Assembly: GCA_963966185.1 (NCBI GenBank)
Contig: CAWZYM010000134.1
Coordinates: 42,501-106,500, forward strand
Reading direction: 5' to 3'
Length of the DNA stretch: 64,000 bases
DNA from: Rhabditoides inermis
Lineage: Eukaryota; Nematoda; Chromadorea; Rhabditida; Rhabditidae
Part shown: positions 36,701-47,704 of the stretch, one piece after another
Layout: each line of letters opens with the position of its first letter
How positions within the stretch are numbered: the first letter of the stretch is position 1
The notes under the pieces: generated by a model
Told to the model about the DNA's origin: nothing
The model's input: only the letters and a program-made list of their open reading frames with translations
The model's database searches: none
Made by a program: the position numbers and the translations under genes

Positions 36701-39700
36701 ACTGCTATGGATAGGACTGGACTCAGCCCGGTCCGCACCGCTATGGCGCAGCCTTCGACTCCCATGAACACTGCGATGGATAGGAGCGCCAGGACGCCTC
36801 TTTGCACTGCGATGAAGCAGCCGTCGACCCCCATGAACACTGCTATGGATAGGACGGGACTCAGCCCGGTCCGCACCGCTATGGCGCAGCCTTCGACTCC
36901 TATGAATACTGCGATGGATAGGAGCGCCAGGACGCCTCTTCGCACTGCGATGAAGCAGCCGTCGACCCCCATGAACACTGCTATGGATAGGACTGGACTC
37001 AGCCCGGTCCGCACCGCTATGGCGCAGCCTTCGACTCCCATGAATACTGCGATGGATAGGAGCGCCAGGACGCCTCTTCGCACTGCGATGAAGCAGCCGT
37101 CGACCCCCATGAACACTGCTATGGATAGGACTGGACTCAGCCCGGTCCGCACCGCTATGGCGCAGCCTTCGACTCCTATGAATACTGCGATGGATAGGAG
37201 CGCCAGGACGCCTCTTCGCACTGCGATGAAGCAGCCGTCGACCCCCATGAACACTGCTATGGATAGGACTGGACTCAGCCCGGTCCGCACCGCTATGGCG
37301 CAGCCTTCGACTCCTATGAATACTGCGATGGATAGGAGCGCCAGGACGCCTCTTCGCACTGCGATGAAGCAGCCGTCGACCCCCATGAACACTGCTATGG
37401 ATAGGACTGGACTCAGCCCGGTCCGCACCGCTATGGCGCAGCCTTCGACTCCCATGAACACTGCGATGGATAGGAGCGCCAGAACGCCTCTTCGCACTGC
37501 GATGAAGCAGCCGTCGACCCCCATGAACACTGCTATGGATAGGACTGGACTCAGCCCGGTCCGCACCGCTATGGCGCAGCCTTCGACTCCCATGAACACT
37601 GCGATGGATAGGAGCGCCAGAACGCCTCTTCGCACTGCGATGAAGCAGCCGTCGACCCCCATGAACACTGCTATGGATAGGACTGGACTCAGCCCGGTCC
37701 GCACCGCTATGGCGCAGCCTTCGACTCCCATGAACACTGCGATGGATAGGAGCGCCAGAACGCCTCTTCGCACTGCGATGAAGCAGCCGTCGACCCCCAT
37801 GAACACTGCTATGGATAGGACTGGGCTCAGCCCGGTCCGCACCGCTATGGCGCAGCCTTCGACTCCCATGAACACTGCGATGGATAGGAGCGCCAGGACG
37901 TCTCTTCGCACTGCGATGAAGCAGCCGTCGACTCCTATGAACACTGGCCTTGAGGTGACTTTTGTTCTTTTGTAATGCCTGATTGGTAATAATGATTACT
38001 TTTAGATGACCCCTCTGCGCACTGCGATGAAGCATCCGTCGACTCCTATGAACACTGCGATGAATAGGAGTGCCAGGACGCCTCTTCGCACTGCGATGAA
38101 GCAGCCGTCGACCCCCATGAACACTGCCATGGATAGGACTGGACTCAGCCCGGTCCGCACTGCTATGGCGCAGCCTTCGACTCCCATGAATACTGCGATG
38201 GATAGGAGCGCCAGGACGAATCTTCGCACTGCGATGAAGCAGCCGTCGACCCCCATGAACACTGCTATGGATAGGACGGGACTCAGCCCGGTCCGCACCG
38301 CTATGGCGCAGCCTTCGACTCCCATGAATACTGCGATGGATAGGAGCGCCAGGACGCCTCTTTGCACTGCGATGAAGCAGCCGTCAACCCCCATGAACAC
38401 TGCTATGGATAGGACTGGACTCAGCCCGGTCCGCACCGCTATGGCGCAGCCTTCGACTCCCATGAACACTGCGATGGATAGGAGCGCCAGGACGCCTCTT
38501 TGCACTGCGATGAAGCAGCCGTCGACCCCCATGAACACTGCTATGGATAGGACTGGACTCAGCCCGGTCCGCACCGCTATGGCGCAGCCTTCGACTCCCA
38601 TGAACACTGCGATGGATAGGAGCGCGAGGACGCCTCTTCGCACTGCGATGAAGCAGCCGTCGACCCCCATGAACACTGCTATGGATAGGACTGGACTCAG
38701 CCCGGTCCGCACCGCTATGGCGCAGCCTTCGACTCCCATGAACACTGCGATGGATAGGAGCGCCAGGACGCCTCTTCGCACTGCGATGAAGCAGCCGTCG
38801 ACCCCCATGAACACTGCGATGGATAGGACTGGACTCATCTCGGTTAGCACCGCGATGGTACAGCCTTCGACTCCTATGAACACTGCTCGTGCTAAGTCGC
38901 CGATGTCCAACCTCTACACCCCCTCGCAGCCCGTGTCTCGTCCTCGTAATCTGTCCCCGAATGTGGGTGATCGAAAATAGGTTTAAAATATTTAATCTGC
39001 TTTAATAGGTCGCGAAGAGCCCTGGATACGAGATGACTTATGACATGGAGACGACTGCTATGACGAGAGGCAAGGACGAGCCTGTAAAGGCTGTTGGTCA
39101 GCCGGCAGAGCGTCTCGAGTCTCCCACCGACAAAATGTTCGGATCGGTGAAAGACACGAAGCTCAAGTCGCCATCTGTGCGCACTGCTCGTGCGGCCACT
39201 ACTCCGGATGAGTGAGTGCCTTGTTCATACTTCCCAATAACACTTCTCCATAGGAATTCTGCGCCGAAGACTGCCCGCGAGGCATGGGCGAGTGTGAAGC
39301 CGTCTCCCGGTCCGCGCATCATTGCCAAATCACCCGCCAAGGTGAAGCCGCTCGTTCTTCCCGAGGACAGTAAGAAGCAGAAACTCGCGGATTTGCGCGC
39401 CGGCAACCACTTCGGAACCAGTCAGGGCAAGGCACCCGAGAGTCCAAGTGAGTTGTCTTATTACATCTCTTTTATCAATTATTCACACAACAGAGTGTCC
39501 ATCTGACGTGATCGGGCCGGCTGCGAAGAAGGTGCCGAGCGTGGCTGAGCCGGATCTCATCAAGGGCAGTCCGTCGGAGAAGACCGGACCTGACACCCCG
39601 AACAAGTCGTTGAACGATGTGCGCAAGGTGTTGTTCCCGGAGAAGAAGGACAGTATTTCTGCCCTGCCGGCCCAGTGTCTGGCCGGAGCCAAGCTGAGCC

Positions 39701-39783
39701 AAACACTCGTGCCCGCCTCGCCTGTCAACGAGAAGACGCCCATGTCCGTCACCGCCGTCTCCCCGACTTGTGTCTGTGAGTAG
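33714..39783 (+). CDS. Large Ser/Thr-Pro and Lys-rich protein with 23-residue tandem repeats
   Basis: A multi-exon gene of roughly 1,700 codons that I do not recognise. In order: an Arg/Ser-rich start (MSRRRSRSGSAPPTTDP; an earlier in-frame ATG at 33663 is possible); two similar-sounding beta-rich segments (INLFGAAGRGKHATRELVPV and IELFGVAGPLIIAVKHETKT); a Lys/Ser array around 35037-35340 built on KSVKSxKSK; a Ser/Arg/Thr-rich stretch; then at 36446-38880 about 34 tandem 23-residue repeats with the core TAMxQPSTPMNTAMDR, interrupted by one short intron at 37953-38006. The C-terminal part is again S/T-P and Lys-rich and ends VTAVSPTCVCE at TAG 39781-39783. Each repeat holds at least two S/T-P sites, so heavy proline-directed phosphorylation is expected. 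Composition suggests a disordered chromatin-, cytoskeleton- or sperm-associated protein; that is inference. Confidence 0.65.
36446..38880 (+). repeat. Coding minisatellite: 69-bp unit in 138-bp higher-order repeats
   Basis: Two alternating 69-bp units (one with SPVRTAMAQPST, the other with TPLRTAMKQPST) form a 138-bp dimer repeated about 17 times with almost no nucleotide variation. Because 69 is a multiple of 3 and the unit lacks stops in several frames, long meaningless antisense frames also span it. Confidence 0.97.
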
Positions 39784-39810
39784 ATAACTGACTGCAGTCG
39801 TTTCTAAAGA

Positions 39811-40955
39811 ATGAGTTCAGCGAACTTTGACCCGACGTCCGAGTCCGGTTCGAAAAAGTCGTCGAGGAAGCCCAAGAATGCGCAGTCGGTGCGGCGCAAG
39901 CGCGCCAACCACTCCGATGCCATCGACTCCTCTTCCAAGAAATCGAAGAAATCCGAGCGCTCAAAGTGAGTCACAGTGATCTTCGATGTGTATTCTAGTT
40001 GTTGTTTTTAGGAAAAAGCGCGTAGCTCCGTTCACGAAGAACGTCGACATGGGAGCGGACTCGTCTGCGAAGAATCCGACCACCAAGAGCCCCGCCGCCA
40101 AGAGCCCTGCCCCTGGTGCCAAGAGCGCCGCCGCCCAGTCTCCCATTGCCAAGTCGTCGGGATACCCTACGGCTCGCGAGATCACACCCGTCCAGAAGTC
40201 GTTTGGATACCCGACTGCTCTCTCCATCCCTGCATCCAAGGCGGAGACGCCGAGCCAGCGGTCGTCTGGCTACCCCACGGCGTTGTCGCTGCCCACTCAG
40301 GGTACCACGCCCAATGCCAAGTCGTCTGGCTACCCGACCGCCAAGCCCATCTCGACCAGCACTGCCGTGTCTCCAATGACCAAGTCGTCTGGAGTGCCCA
40401 CTGCTATCTCCATTCCCACTGCCTGCTCGTCTGGATACCCCACTGCTCGTGAGGTCGGCTCGCAGACCCCGGCATCGTCCTCTGGACATCCCTCGGCCAA
40501 CGGGTACGCATTGCGATTATGGACACGGCAAATTGATCACTTCCATTGCAGACAGACACCACTGAAGTCGTCAGGCTGCCCAACCGCCATTTCCATTCCG
40601 GCCTCGCCTGCAGTGAATGGCAAGAAGAGCGTGCGTCCGGTGCGGCTGATAGGTCAGCCGAGGGACGCGAACAACAACGAGTTGCCGAAGCCTGCTGGCA
40701 AGACGCAGGCGAGCCTGTACCAGGCAGAACCCCAGACGACCGGGGAGATGAACCAGGTGGTGCTGCACGCCGAGCAGGAGGGCAACATCAAGGTACGCTC
40801 CTCCATCCACCCATCTACTGATCTCGCTCGTTTAGGTGGAGCTGAAGGTGAACCTGCGCGTGAATCGCGGATCGAAGCCGCGTCTGCGCGCAGAAGCCGG
40901 CCTGCGCCCGCAGCGCGTTGTTGTCAATGGAAAAGAGATCTGGAAGCAGCAGTGA
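39811..40955 (+). CDS. Lys/Ser-rich protein with SSGYPTA repeats, 335 residues
   Basis: Exons 39811-39965, 40012-40503, 40552-40792 and 40836-40955 total 1008 nt, a complete 335-residue frame. It begins MSSANFDPTSESGSKKSSRK and has a strongly basic NLS-like segment (KKSKKSERSKKKR). About eight copies of a K/R-SSGYPTA(R/L/K/I) motif lie between 40150 and 40600. The last 90 residues look folded (NQVVLHAEQEGNIKVELKVN ... RVVVNGKEIWKQQ). Only 27 bp separate it from the stop of the upstream repeat gene, and neither splice phase nor frame lets the two be joined simply, so I treat it as a separate gene, possibly co-transcribed. Family unknown; nuclear location is inferred from the basic clusters. 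Confidence 0.65.
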
Positions 40956-41609
40956 TTGCGTGCCACCTTACCATACTCATCTTATCACTTACAGTCCCGT
41001 TGTTACATTAGAGCCCCGTGTTTTGCTAGTTTCACCCCCTGTTTCTTAGAGCGTGGCCGCGTGAGTCACGAGTGCCAGCTCATTCATTTCCAGTTTTACT
41101 CGTTCTCTTCTTGTCCCGCAGAGCGCCTAACTCTCTATACAATCAACAGTTTACGCGCATCTCATTGTGAAATATAACGAAAGAGTGCTTCCATTGATAA
41201 ACTGTTTTCGGAAAGTTTGTGTTACATGAAGGTTGAGATGGATTTTATGGGTTGAAAACTCTACTTCGCCGTAGTTTGACATTCGCTCTTCTGAGCTAAT
41301 AGATTACTGTTTCGTTCCTTATTTTGAGAATAAAAATAATATCGTCTTGGGGAAGATCAACCATTCTTTCAATTCTAAAAAAAGTCCAACTGTGTAAAAC
41401 ATTTTATACCAAACCTTCATATGCATGTAACTGCTGTACAACAAAGCAATAATAAAACAAAAACAAAATTTCAACAAAACGGTGAGTGTAAAATAACAAC
41501 GATTATACAACAACAACAACGAACAGTTTCTCGAAAACAGGAAAATGGTGGGCACAGTGTGTTGGGCATCAAACAGTGGTGGTGGATATCTGCATCTCGC
41601 ACAGTCCAC
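40956..41609. other. Convergent intergenic region
   Basis: 3' flanks of the plus-strand SSGYPTA gene and the minus-strand gene at 41610; AATAAA-like sequences occur near 41329 (plus). No gene seen. Confidence 0.6.
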
Positions 41610-44323
41610 TTACTCCTTCACTCCAGTGAGCTTCTTGTGGAACATGCGCCTGTCACAGCAACACATCTCCGTCTCATAGTACCCTCCCTCTCCCGTCACG
41701 CCAACCACCTTCAGAGACGAGACACTGAAACGCAAACGTACTAGGGTACGTGAATCTCTCCAACACTCACCCATCCCTCTGGACGACTCGGAACGAGAAG
41801 CGAGTGCCGTCGATGGGACATCCGAGAGCGAGGCGAGAAAAGACAGAGTACTGAAAGGAGTACAAGTCCCTTCCACCTGGTCGCACTCACCTCTCCTCCC
41901 TTCTCCCTCGCGTAAAGAGTGACGACTGGGGCCGAGTCGTCAATCACCCCCACCACCGAGACATCGTCGAAGAAGAACACTTCTGGAACACCACACAGTT
42001 CAATACGTGTCGTACAGTATGTATGTCGTACCGCGAATAGGCGCTCCGTGGACGATCACGGCACCGTCTTGGACTTCCACCATCACCACCTTGCCGCACC
42101 GCGTTCCCAGCACCATGCAGAAGCCACGCAGAGAGCGCGCGCACACACACCTCACCACAAACTGCAAGAAAGTTTCGGTATCATAGAACTCGGGCAAGAA
42201 TCATCTGGAGACCACCACGCACGTCGTCGTTGGAGTGTGAGCACCATCCGTCTCCCTCTCGCATGTACATGGTGCCGTCTCGATGGAGCGAGACCGCGTG
42301 CTGCCACGGAGTCTCGCCCTCTCGAGTCAGGTCGAACACCTTCACACCACCGGGCGGACACGCGATTCGCTCGCGCCGACGCGACGCCCCCCACAACAGC
42401 CTACAATGTGATGTGGCGTGAGAACATATCTTTCAAAACCCCTTCACAACAAGTGTTTGGTCGCGTTTTGAAGGAGTTTCGAAATGAGTTGCAAAGGACG
42501 TATCGGAGAGACTGACCGCTACTTATAAGTGAAAAGTAACAACAGTGGTGAACGTACACGACGGCGTCGTCAGCGATGAGATAGCACCGTCCACTCTCGG
42601 CGCGCAAGCTGCTCACTCCGCGCACATTCAATTCGGATAGCGATACGCTCCAGTCGTCCACAATGCCTGCCAACATTCATTTACATCGATCTTACTGCGT
42701 TGATCTGGGAGGCATATTACACGTTTCCTGTATTATTGTGAGCGTTGCCTCACCAGCTTGGTCGACTTGTAGACAGGTGAGCTTCTGTTGATCCATCTGT
42801 ACGTAGAACACCCAGCCCACGCCATCTGCAGCCGTCGAGCACGCGAGCAGAGGGAGGGATGACGGCGGCGCAATGTGCATCGACTCTGCGAGTGACGTCA
42901 TTGTCGATCTAATGATGTCACAGCTACTCACCCTTGCCTCGGAAGCGCACTCGCAACAGTCCGTTGTGGTCATATACGAGGGGATCGCCCTCGCTCGCAC
43001 CCGCATCCAGAAGACGACCGGAAGTGGCGGGAAGGGACAGCACCGGACACAGCAGCAGCTCACCAGCGAAGATCTTGATCATACATTAGCGCCCGTTTGT
43101 TATGATGGGTGGCGCGCGCAGCGCGCCACGCCACTCCCATTAAACATTTGATCATAAAAAAAGAAACATACGACGCCGGTGCGTCGAACGAAGAGGAGAG
43201 TGCGTAGCTTGTGTCCGCTGTCATCGAGGCGAGCGAGAAAGTCGAAAGACGCATCGACAGACGGCGGGACAGGCGTAACGGCCAGGCGACAGCCACTACC
43301 ACAGCACCACACCTCCACAGTAGACACACTCTGAAACATATTGGGATATTTTGTTGATTGATGGATTAGAAATCTCACTTGTGCGTTATAGCGCACGAGC
43401 AGGAGAGGCGCGGTGTGGCCGTCTCTCGGAATGAATCGCACCGCCTGCCTCGCCCCAGCCGGATGCTGCCGCTCATCCCACATCACTCCCACGCACTCCA
43501 AAGGGTGGCGAAAAGCCTACGTGTATCAAGTTAGAATAAGAAGAAAGTGGATACGTATAGGTCGTTGTTGTACGCTCGATATCGCCAAATCGATTCAATT
43601 CAAAGTCAAAGTAGTAAGACGATTAATGAACTTGAACAGACACACTTGTTTCGCTACCAATTTGTTTTACATTGGATTAGTTTTACAATCTATTGTCGAC
43701 TTGTAGGTTATATTGGTATACATGCGGGTGAAAACTTACATGAAGATACGTGTTTGGTAGCGGTACAAGTGTGTTTGTTCATTCATCGTTTTACTACTTT
43801 GAAATGAACTTATTTGGCCATATCGAGCGTACAACAACGACCTATACGTAACCACTTTCTTCAGGGCAACAACCTCAGCTCGGTCGCCCGGATCACACAG
43901 TGTCGATCGGCTGATCAAACCGCGCTGGTTGACAACGTAGAGCATCTTGTGTCGGGTGATGTGGATGTCGACGACGTCATTCGTTGTGTCGAACAACACC
44001 TCAGTCGCCGTCGAAGTCGTCTGAATGACCATACAAGGGTACTACAATTCAACAACAACATACAAGCGGAGTGTCGCTAGAGCCATACCCTTGGATTCGA
44101 ACCAAACTGCTTAACTGCTTAGTAAGAACCGTAAATGTATATATGTGGTTCTCAATTTGGTTCAAATTCTAGGATGTGGCTCTAGCGACACTTTATGTCA
44201 CCGTCACACCGTCTCGGACTGCTCCCATCCGCGGTAGAGGAGATGGGCGAGCGAGCCGGATTCGAAAAGCGCGACGATGTGACTCCACTGGCCAGCCCCG
44301 CGCGACACCCGGCACGCCTTCTG

Positions 44324-44372
<49 letters not shown>

Positions 44373-47300
44373 CCCCATCTCTCTCTCTCTCTCGCCTTGA
44401 TCTTATGCTTGACTCCATGCTCCGATCCCAGCGGAAATATGTACGGCTTCGGTTCGATGATAGGAAGGAGACGCTGGAGAAATGATCAGCGGATAAAAGA
44501 AAGAAAAAAACTCCTACCGCATCGTATGAGTCGTTCTGCACGAGGAAGTCAAGGCCGAGCGAATGCGCGCAAAGAACCTGAAAAGATTAAACACGACACT
44601 TTCACGACATACTAGAACAGTTTCTCCTTTCTCACACAAACTCGACTGAGTGGCCACCGGCCAATCACATTTCCCATTCATGATTCATATGATAGGATAA
44701 ATGAATAAATGGAGTACCTCTAGATGTTGGGGATCGCTGTTGCGCACGAACGACACACGCTGGAAGTCATCGCGCACAAACCTGTCCCAGTCTGCAAAAC
44801 CATTATGACAATTGATGTGTTTTTTTTGAAAATTACTATTAAACAAATAAAGACGAAACTCGTACCAGCGGCAGTGTAGAATACAGGCTCCTCGGGCCGA
44901 TAGAAGACGAAGCCTGCACGAGGAAAGAACGAGACCTAGGAAAACATCTTAGCTTCCCCCTCCCATTGTCTTTCAACGCACCTTGGGCTGTCCACGGCAG
45001 GGCACATGATAGAAGTCGAACGGGAGCTGTTTCATGTTCATCGCAGAGGCTGCCCGATGCCGCGCAGAGTCACGAGCCGCATCGCCCTGCCCGAGCCAAT
45101 CGATAATCCATCACGCACCACTCACTCGTGTCGCGCCGCATACAGGAGGATCTCATTGTGCGACTTGATGTGCATCCAGTCGATTGACGAGTTGCCCTGC
45201 AGTTAGAGTGTAGCTGTAGACAAGAAACATAATAAACAATTATCACACTCACCATGAGGGAGGTGAATCGGGTGAAGAATGGGCGGCCGAGGCGAGCGTC
45301 GGCTGCGAATGCGGCGACGTCGACAGAGAAAAGGCTGCCCGATGCGCAGCCAACGAGCTGGTGAAAATGAAGATGGATATACAAAAGAGTCACCACCTCA
45401 TGTACAAGAAAAAAACACAATTTCTTTTCAAGGGAGATCAGTCTCTTCAGAAATAATTTTCTCAAGTGATTCGAAAAGTGGAGGCTATTCGGAACTCGGA
45501 GGTAGAAATAGTAAGGTGTATCGCAAGGCATAACAGATGGCACCCACCAGCTCTCCTGCCCGCAGTTGCAGCGCAGTGACCTTTTCTTGGCAGTGCAGGA
45601 GGCAGACGGACGCGGCAGCCGCGTGGCTAGCGAACGCATCCTGCATGTCTGGCGCCTCCCGCCCCCGCTCCAACACACTCTTGTCCACCGACATCACCGT
45701 GCCGAACACGTAGCCTCAATGCGGTAGCGATAAGAAGTGTCCAGTTGTCATCAGCGTCCAACCGCCATCTACTATTTGTCGAAAGTGAGAGCGTACCTCC
45801 AGACGCGAAGTAGAGCGTTCCGTCGTCGTCGACGACCGCCCGCGACTCAAGCCGCCACCACTCCGGGTCGTCATCGCTCGGCGGCAGCGCAGCCGACATC
45901 TCAGACATGTATTAAAGGGACAGAATCATAATAAATGATGCTAGCAGAATCGCGCATGGATGTTTTCATGACAGACAGGTCTTTCAGATGGCTTTCTGCC
46001 ACAGGCCGCGCGCAAGCTGCCTGCGTCTTTCGCATTGCTGATTTTGGCGGGAGTTTCAAGTCGAAGCGCCCCCGCCCCGCGGGACATACAGCTTTCGTTT
46101 CAATTCATATATATTCTAGTGACGTCATGGTTTACTAAATAAATCTCATTCACTGTTATGTGAACTGTGTTGGAAATGCAAGTACCTCAAACGCCTGCGC
46201 ATCGAACTGGTGCTTGCCAGTGTCTTTGTTGGCCGATGAGAGCTGCTGGAGAGTGAACGAGTAGCGAGAGATCACGCCGCGCATAACAGGCTCGCTGCGC
46301 TGAAAGTGCAAGATGGAGTGGAGTGGAGGAAGGAGAATTGGTGTGCGACCCACGTTGTTGCGCGATGCCACATAGACAACGACGTTGTCTCCGGTGAGTC
46401 GCACAGCAGCGCACATAGCGACGGGGCGAACGCGTGTCATTCCGGCGGGAGGCGCACGGTTCAACTCCTAAAAAGACGTGTCGTCGTGAAAACATCAATT
46501 AATCAATACTCACCGAGTAAACGCGCTTGTCACCGACACAGTGCAGACGGCGGAGCGAGAATTCATGGGGCATGACGCAGGTGAGCGCTGCGTCGTCGTG
46601 GCGGAAGAAGCGTGCCACGGTCGAGGTGGAGTGAGGCAGGGGAGTGGTGTGTGTGGACGGTGAGCACGAGCTTCCGACCGGCCGCGTCGAATGCAGGCGA
46701 GTAGCAGCGGATCGCGTCGCGACAAGCAACCACCAGTTCGAGCTGAAAGCAAATGTGTAGAAATGTGTTTCTCATACATCTGCGATAATTGTGCATAATA
46801 TCGAATCGACAATGTATAACCATTTAAGATTTATAAAAACGTATTTTCAACACAAAAAAAACAAGAACCGACTAAGAAAACGACTCGCCTTGGTCTCCGC
46901 TTTCTTCTTCTTTCGCTTCACCTGGTAGAGTCGGAAGGCTGCGGCCAAGATGTGTCCCTCGATGGGGCAGATGCGATCCGCGCACACTGACCCGCCACGC
47001 TCCAGCTCGCTGCGACGCGACACCGCCACGCCAGACTGCGAGAAGAACAACACGTTGGCTGAATCGCGGAACACATCGACGATACATTCAAAAAATTATG
47101 AACACCTACTTTTGTCATTGGGAATGAAGGCGGCTCCGCGCACGTATCGATCGCCCACACAATTGATGCACTGTTCGAACACGTTGGACAGCTTGGGCTC
47201 GGTGCGGGGCGAGGCAAACTCGGAGGCGGACACGAGTTCCACACTCGCGCCACAGCCTGCGAGCAGATTCCGTGTGTCAGAAGTTCTTGCCAAGACGACT

Positions 47301-47400
47301 CACCGACGATGAGCTTGTCTGTGCCGGGCCAGGGTTCAATGAAGTGGCGGGGCTGCTGCACAGACATCGGCAGCATGTCCGAAAAGATTTCAGAATTCAT
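41610..47400 (-). CDS. Large uncharacterised protein, possible beta-propeller (intact family member)
   Basis: About 20-25 minus-strand exons run from ATG 47400-47398 (MNSEIFSDMLPMSVQQPRHF) to TAA 41612-41610 (...FHKKLTGVKE). Recurrent short beta-rich blocks such as ASGSLFSVDVAAFAAD, VVDIHITRHKMLYVVNQRG, AEVWCCGSGCRLAV-like text, RVSSLRAESGRCYLIADDAV-like text and KVVGVTGEGGYYETEMC suggest one or two beta-propellers. I do not see a known motif that names it. Length is roughly 1,000 residues. It differs from the broken plus-strand relative at 6433 in having a complete 3' end (the exons for KVFDLTREGE, FDDVSVVGVIDD and CPIDGTRFSF are only here). It lies 304 bp after the phosphatase gene on the same strand, which in nematodes would fit an operon. 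Two foldback elements sit in its introns. Confidence 0.65.
43546..43857. mobile_element. Foldback MITE in an intron of the 41610-47400 gene
   Basis: 43546-43660 and 43754-43857 are inverted ~105-115-bp arms (GTATAGGTCGTTGTTGTACG versus CGTACAACAACGACCTATAC) with a ~90-bp loop. Confidence 0.8.
44071..44191. mobile_element. Short hairpin element
   Basis: Arms GTGTCGCTAGAGCCA...(44071-44108) and ...TGGCTCTAGCGACAC (44156-44191) flank an AT-rich loop; ~120 bp in total. Probably a small MITE. Confidence 0.65.
44332..44395. repeat. (CT)n microsatellite
   Basis: CT tract, GA on the sense strand, within an intron of the 41610-47400 gene. Confidence 0.95.
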
Positions 47401-47704
47401 AAGTTCGTAAAATGAACAAAAAAAAGTATTATGAACAAAACGTCACAAAACGAAACCAAATTTCGACAAATTTCGACAAAGTTTTAAAACCCAAAATTCG
47501 CGCGGGAAAACGCTTCACAACACAACAGTTTGTGGAGCCTATTGCGAAAGAAAACACTTCAAGTAACCATCGAACAGTTTATCGGAACACGTTGTGTAGT
47601 GCAAATCAGTTTTTGTAAGAGGAGCGAAAAGAGAGATGTAAGTACGAAATTCAAACTGCAGATAGAAGTATGAATGAATGATTGTAAGATCTTGTGCGAG
47701 TCGA
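47401..47704 (-). other. Intercistronic region
   Basis: 304 bp between the phosphatase stop and the next start on the same strand. AT-rich, with a TTTTCCCGCGCGAATTTTGG segment at about 47480-47505 on the minus strand resembling an E2F-type site; whether it is a promoter or an operon spacer is open. Confidence 0.5.

Noticed and set aside
36422..38035. Long minus-strand frames (two, each ~500 codons) over the S/T-P repeat
   Set aside because: The 69-bp unit is a multiple of three and lacks stops in several frames. The plus frame is the one with exons, splice sites and non-repeat coding sequence on both sides.
36446..38880. Regular spaced repeats resembling a CRISPR array
   Set aside because: Eukaryotic coding minisatellite: contiguous 69-bp units in frame, no variable spacers.
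47476..47510. E2F-type promoter between the phosphatase and the next gene
   Set aside because: A CCCGCGCG core is present, but a related motif near 6330 is in the opposite orientation to its gene, and short GC motifs are common; not enough to call a site.
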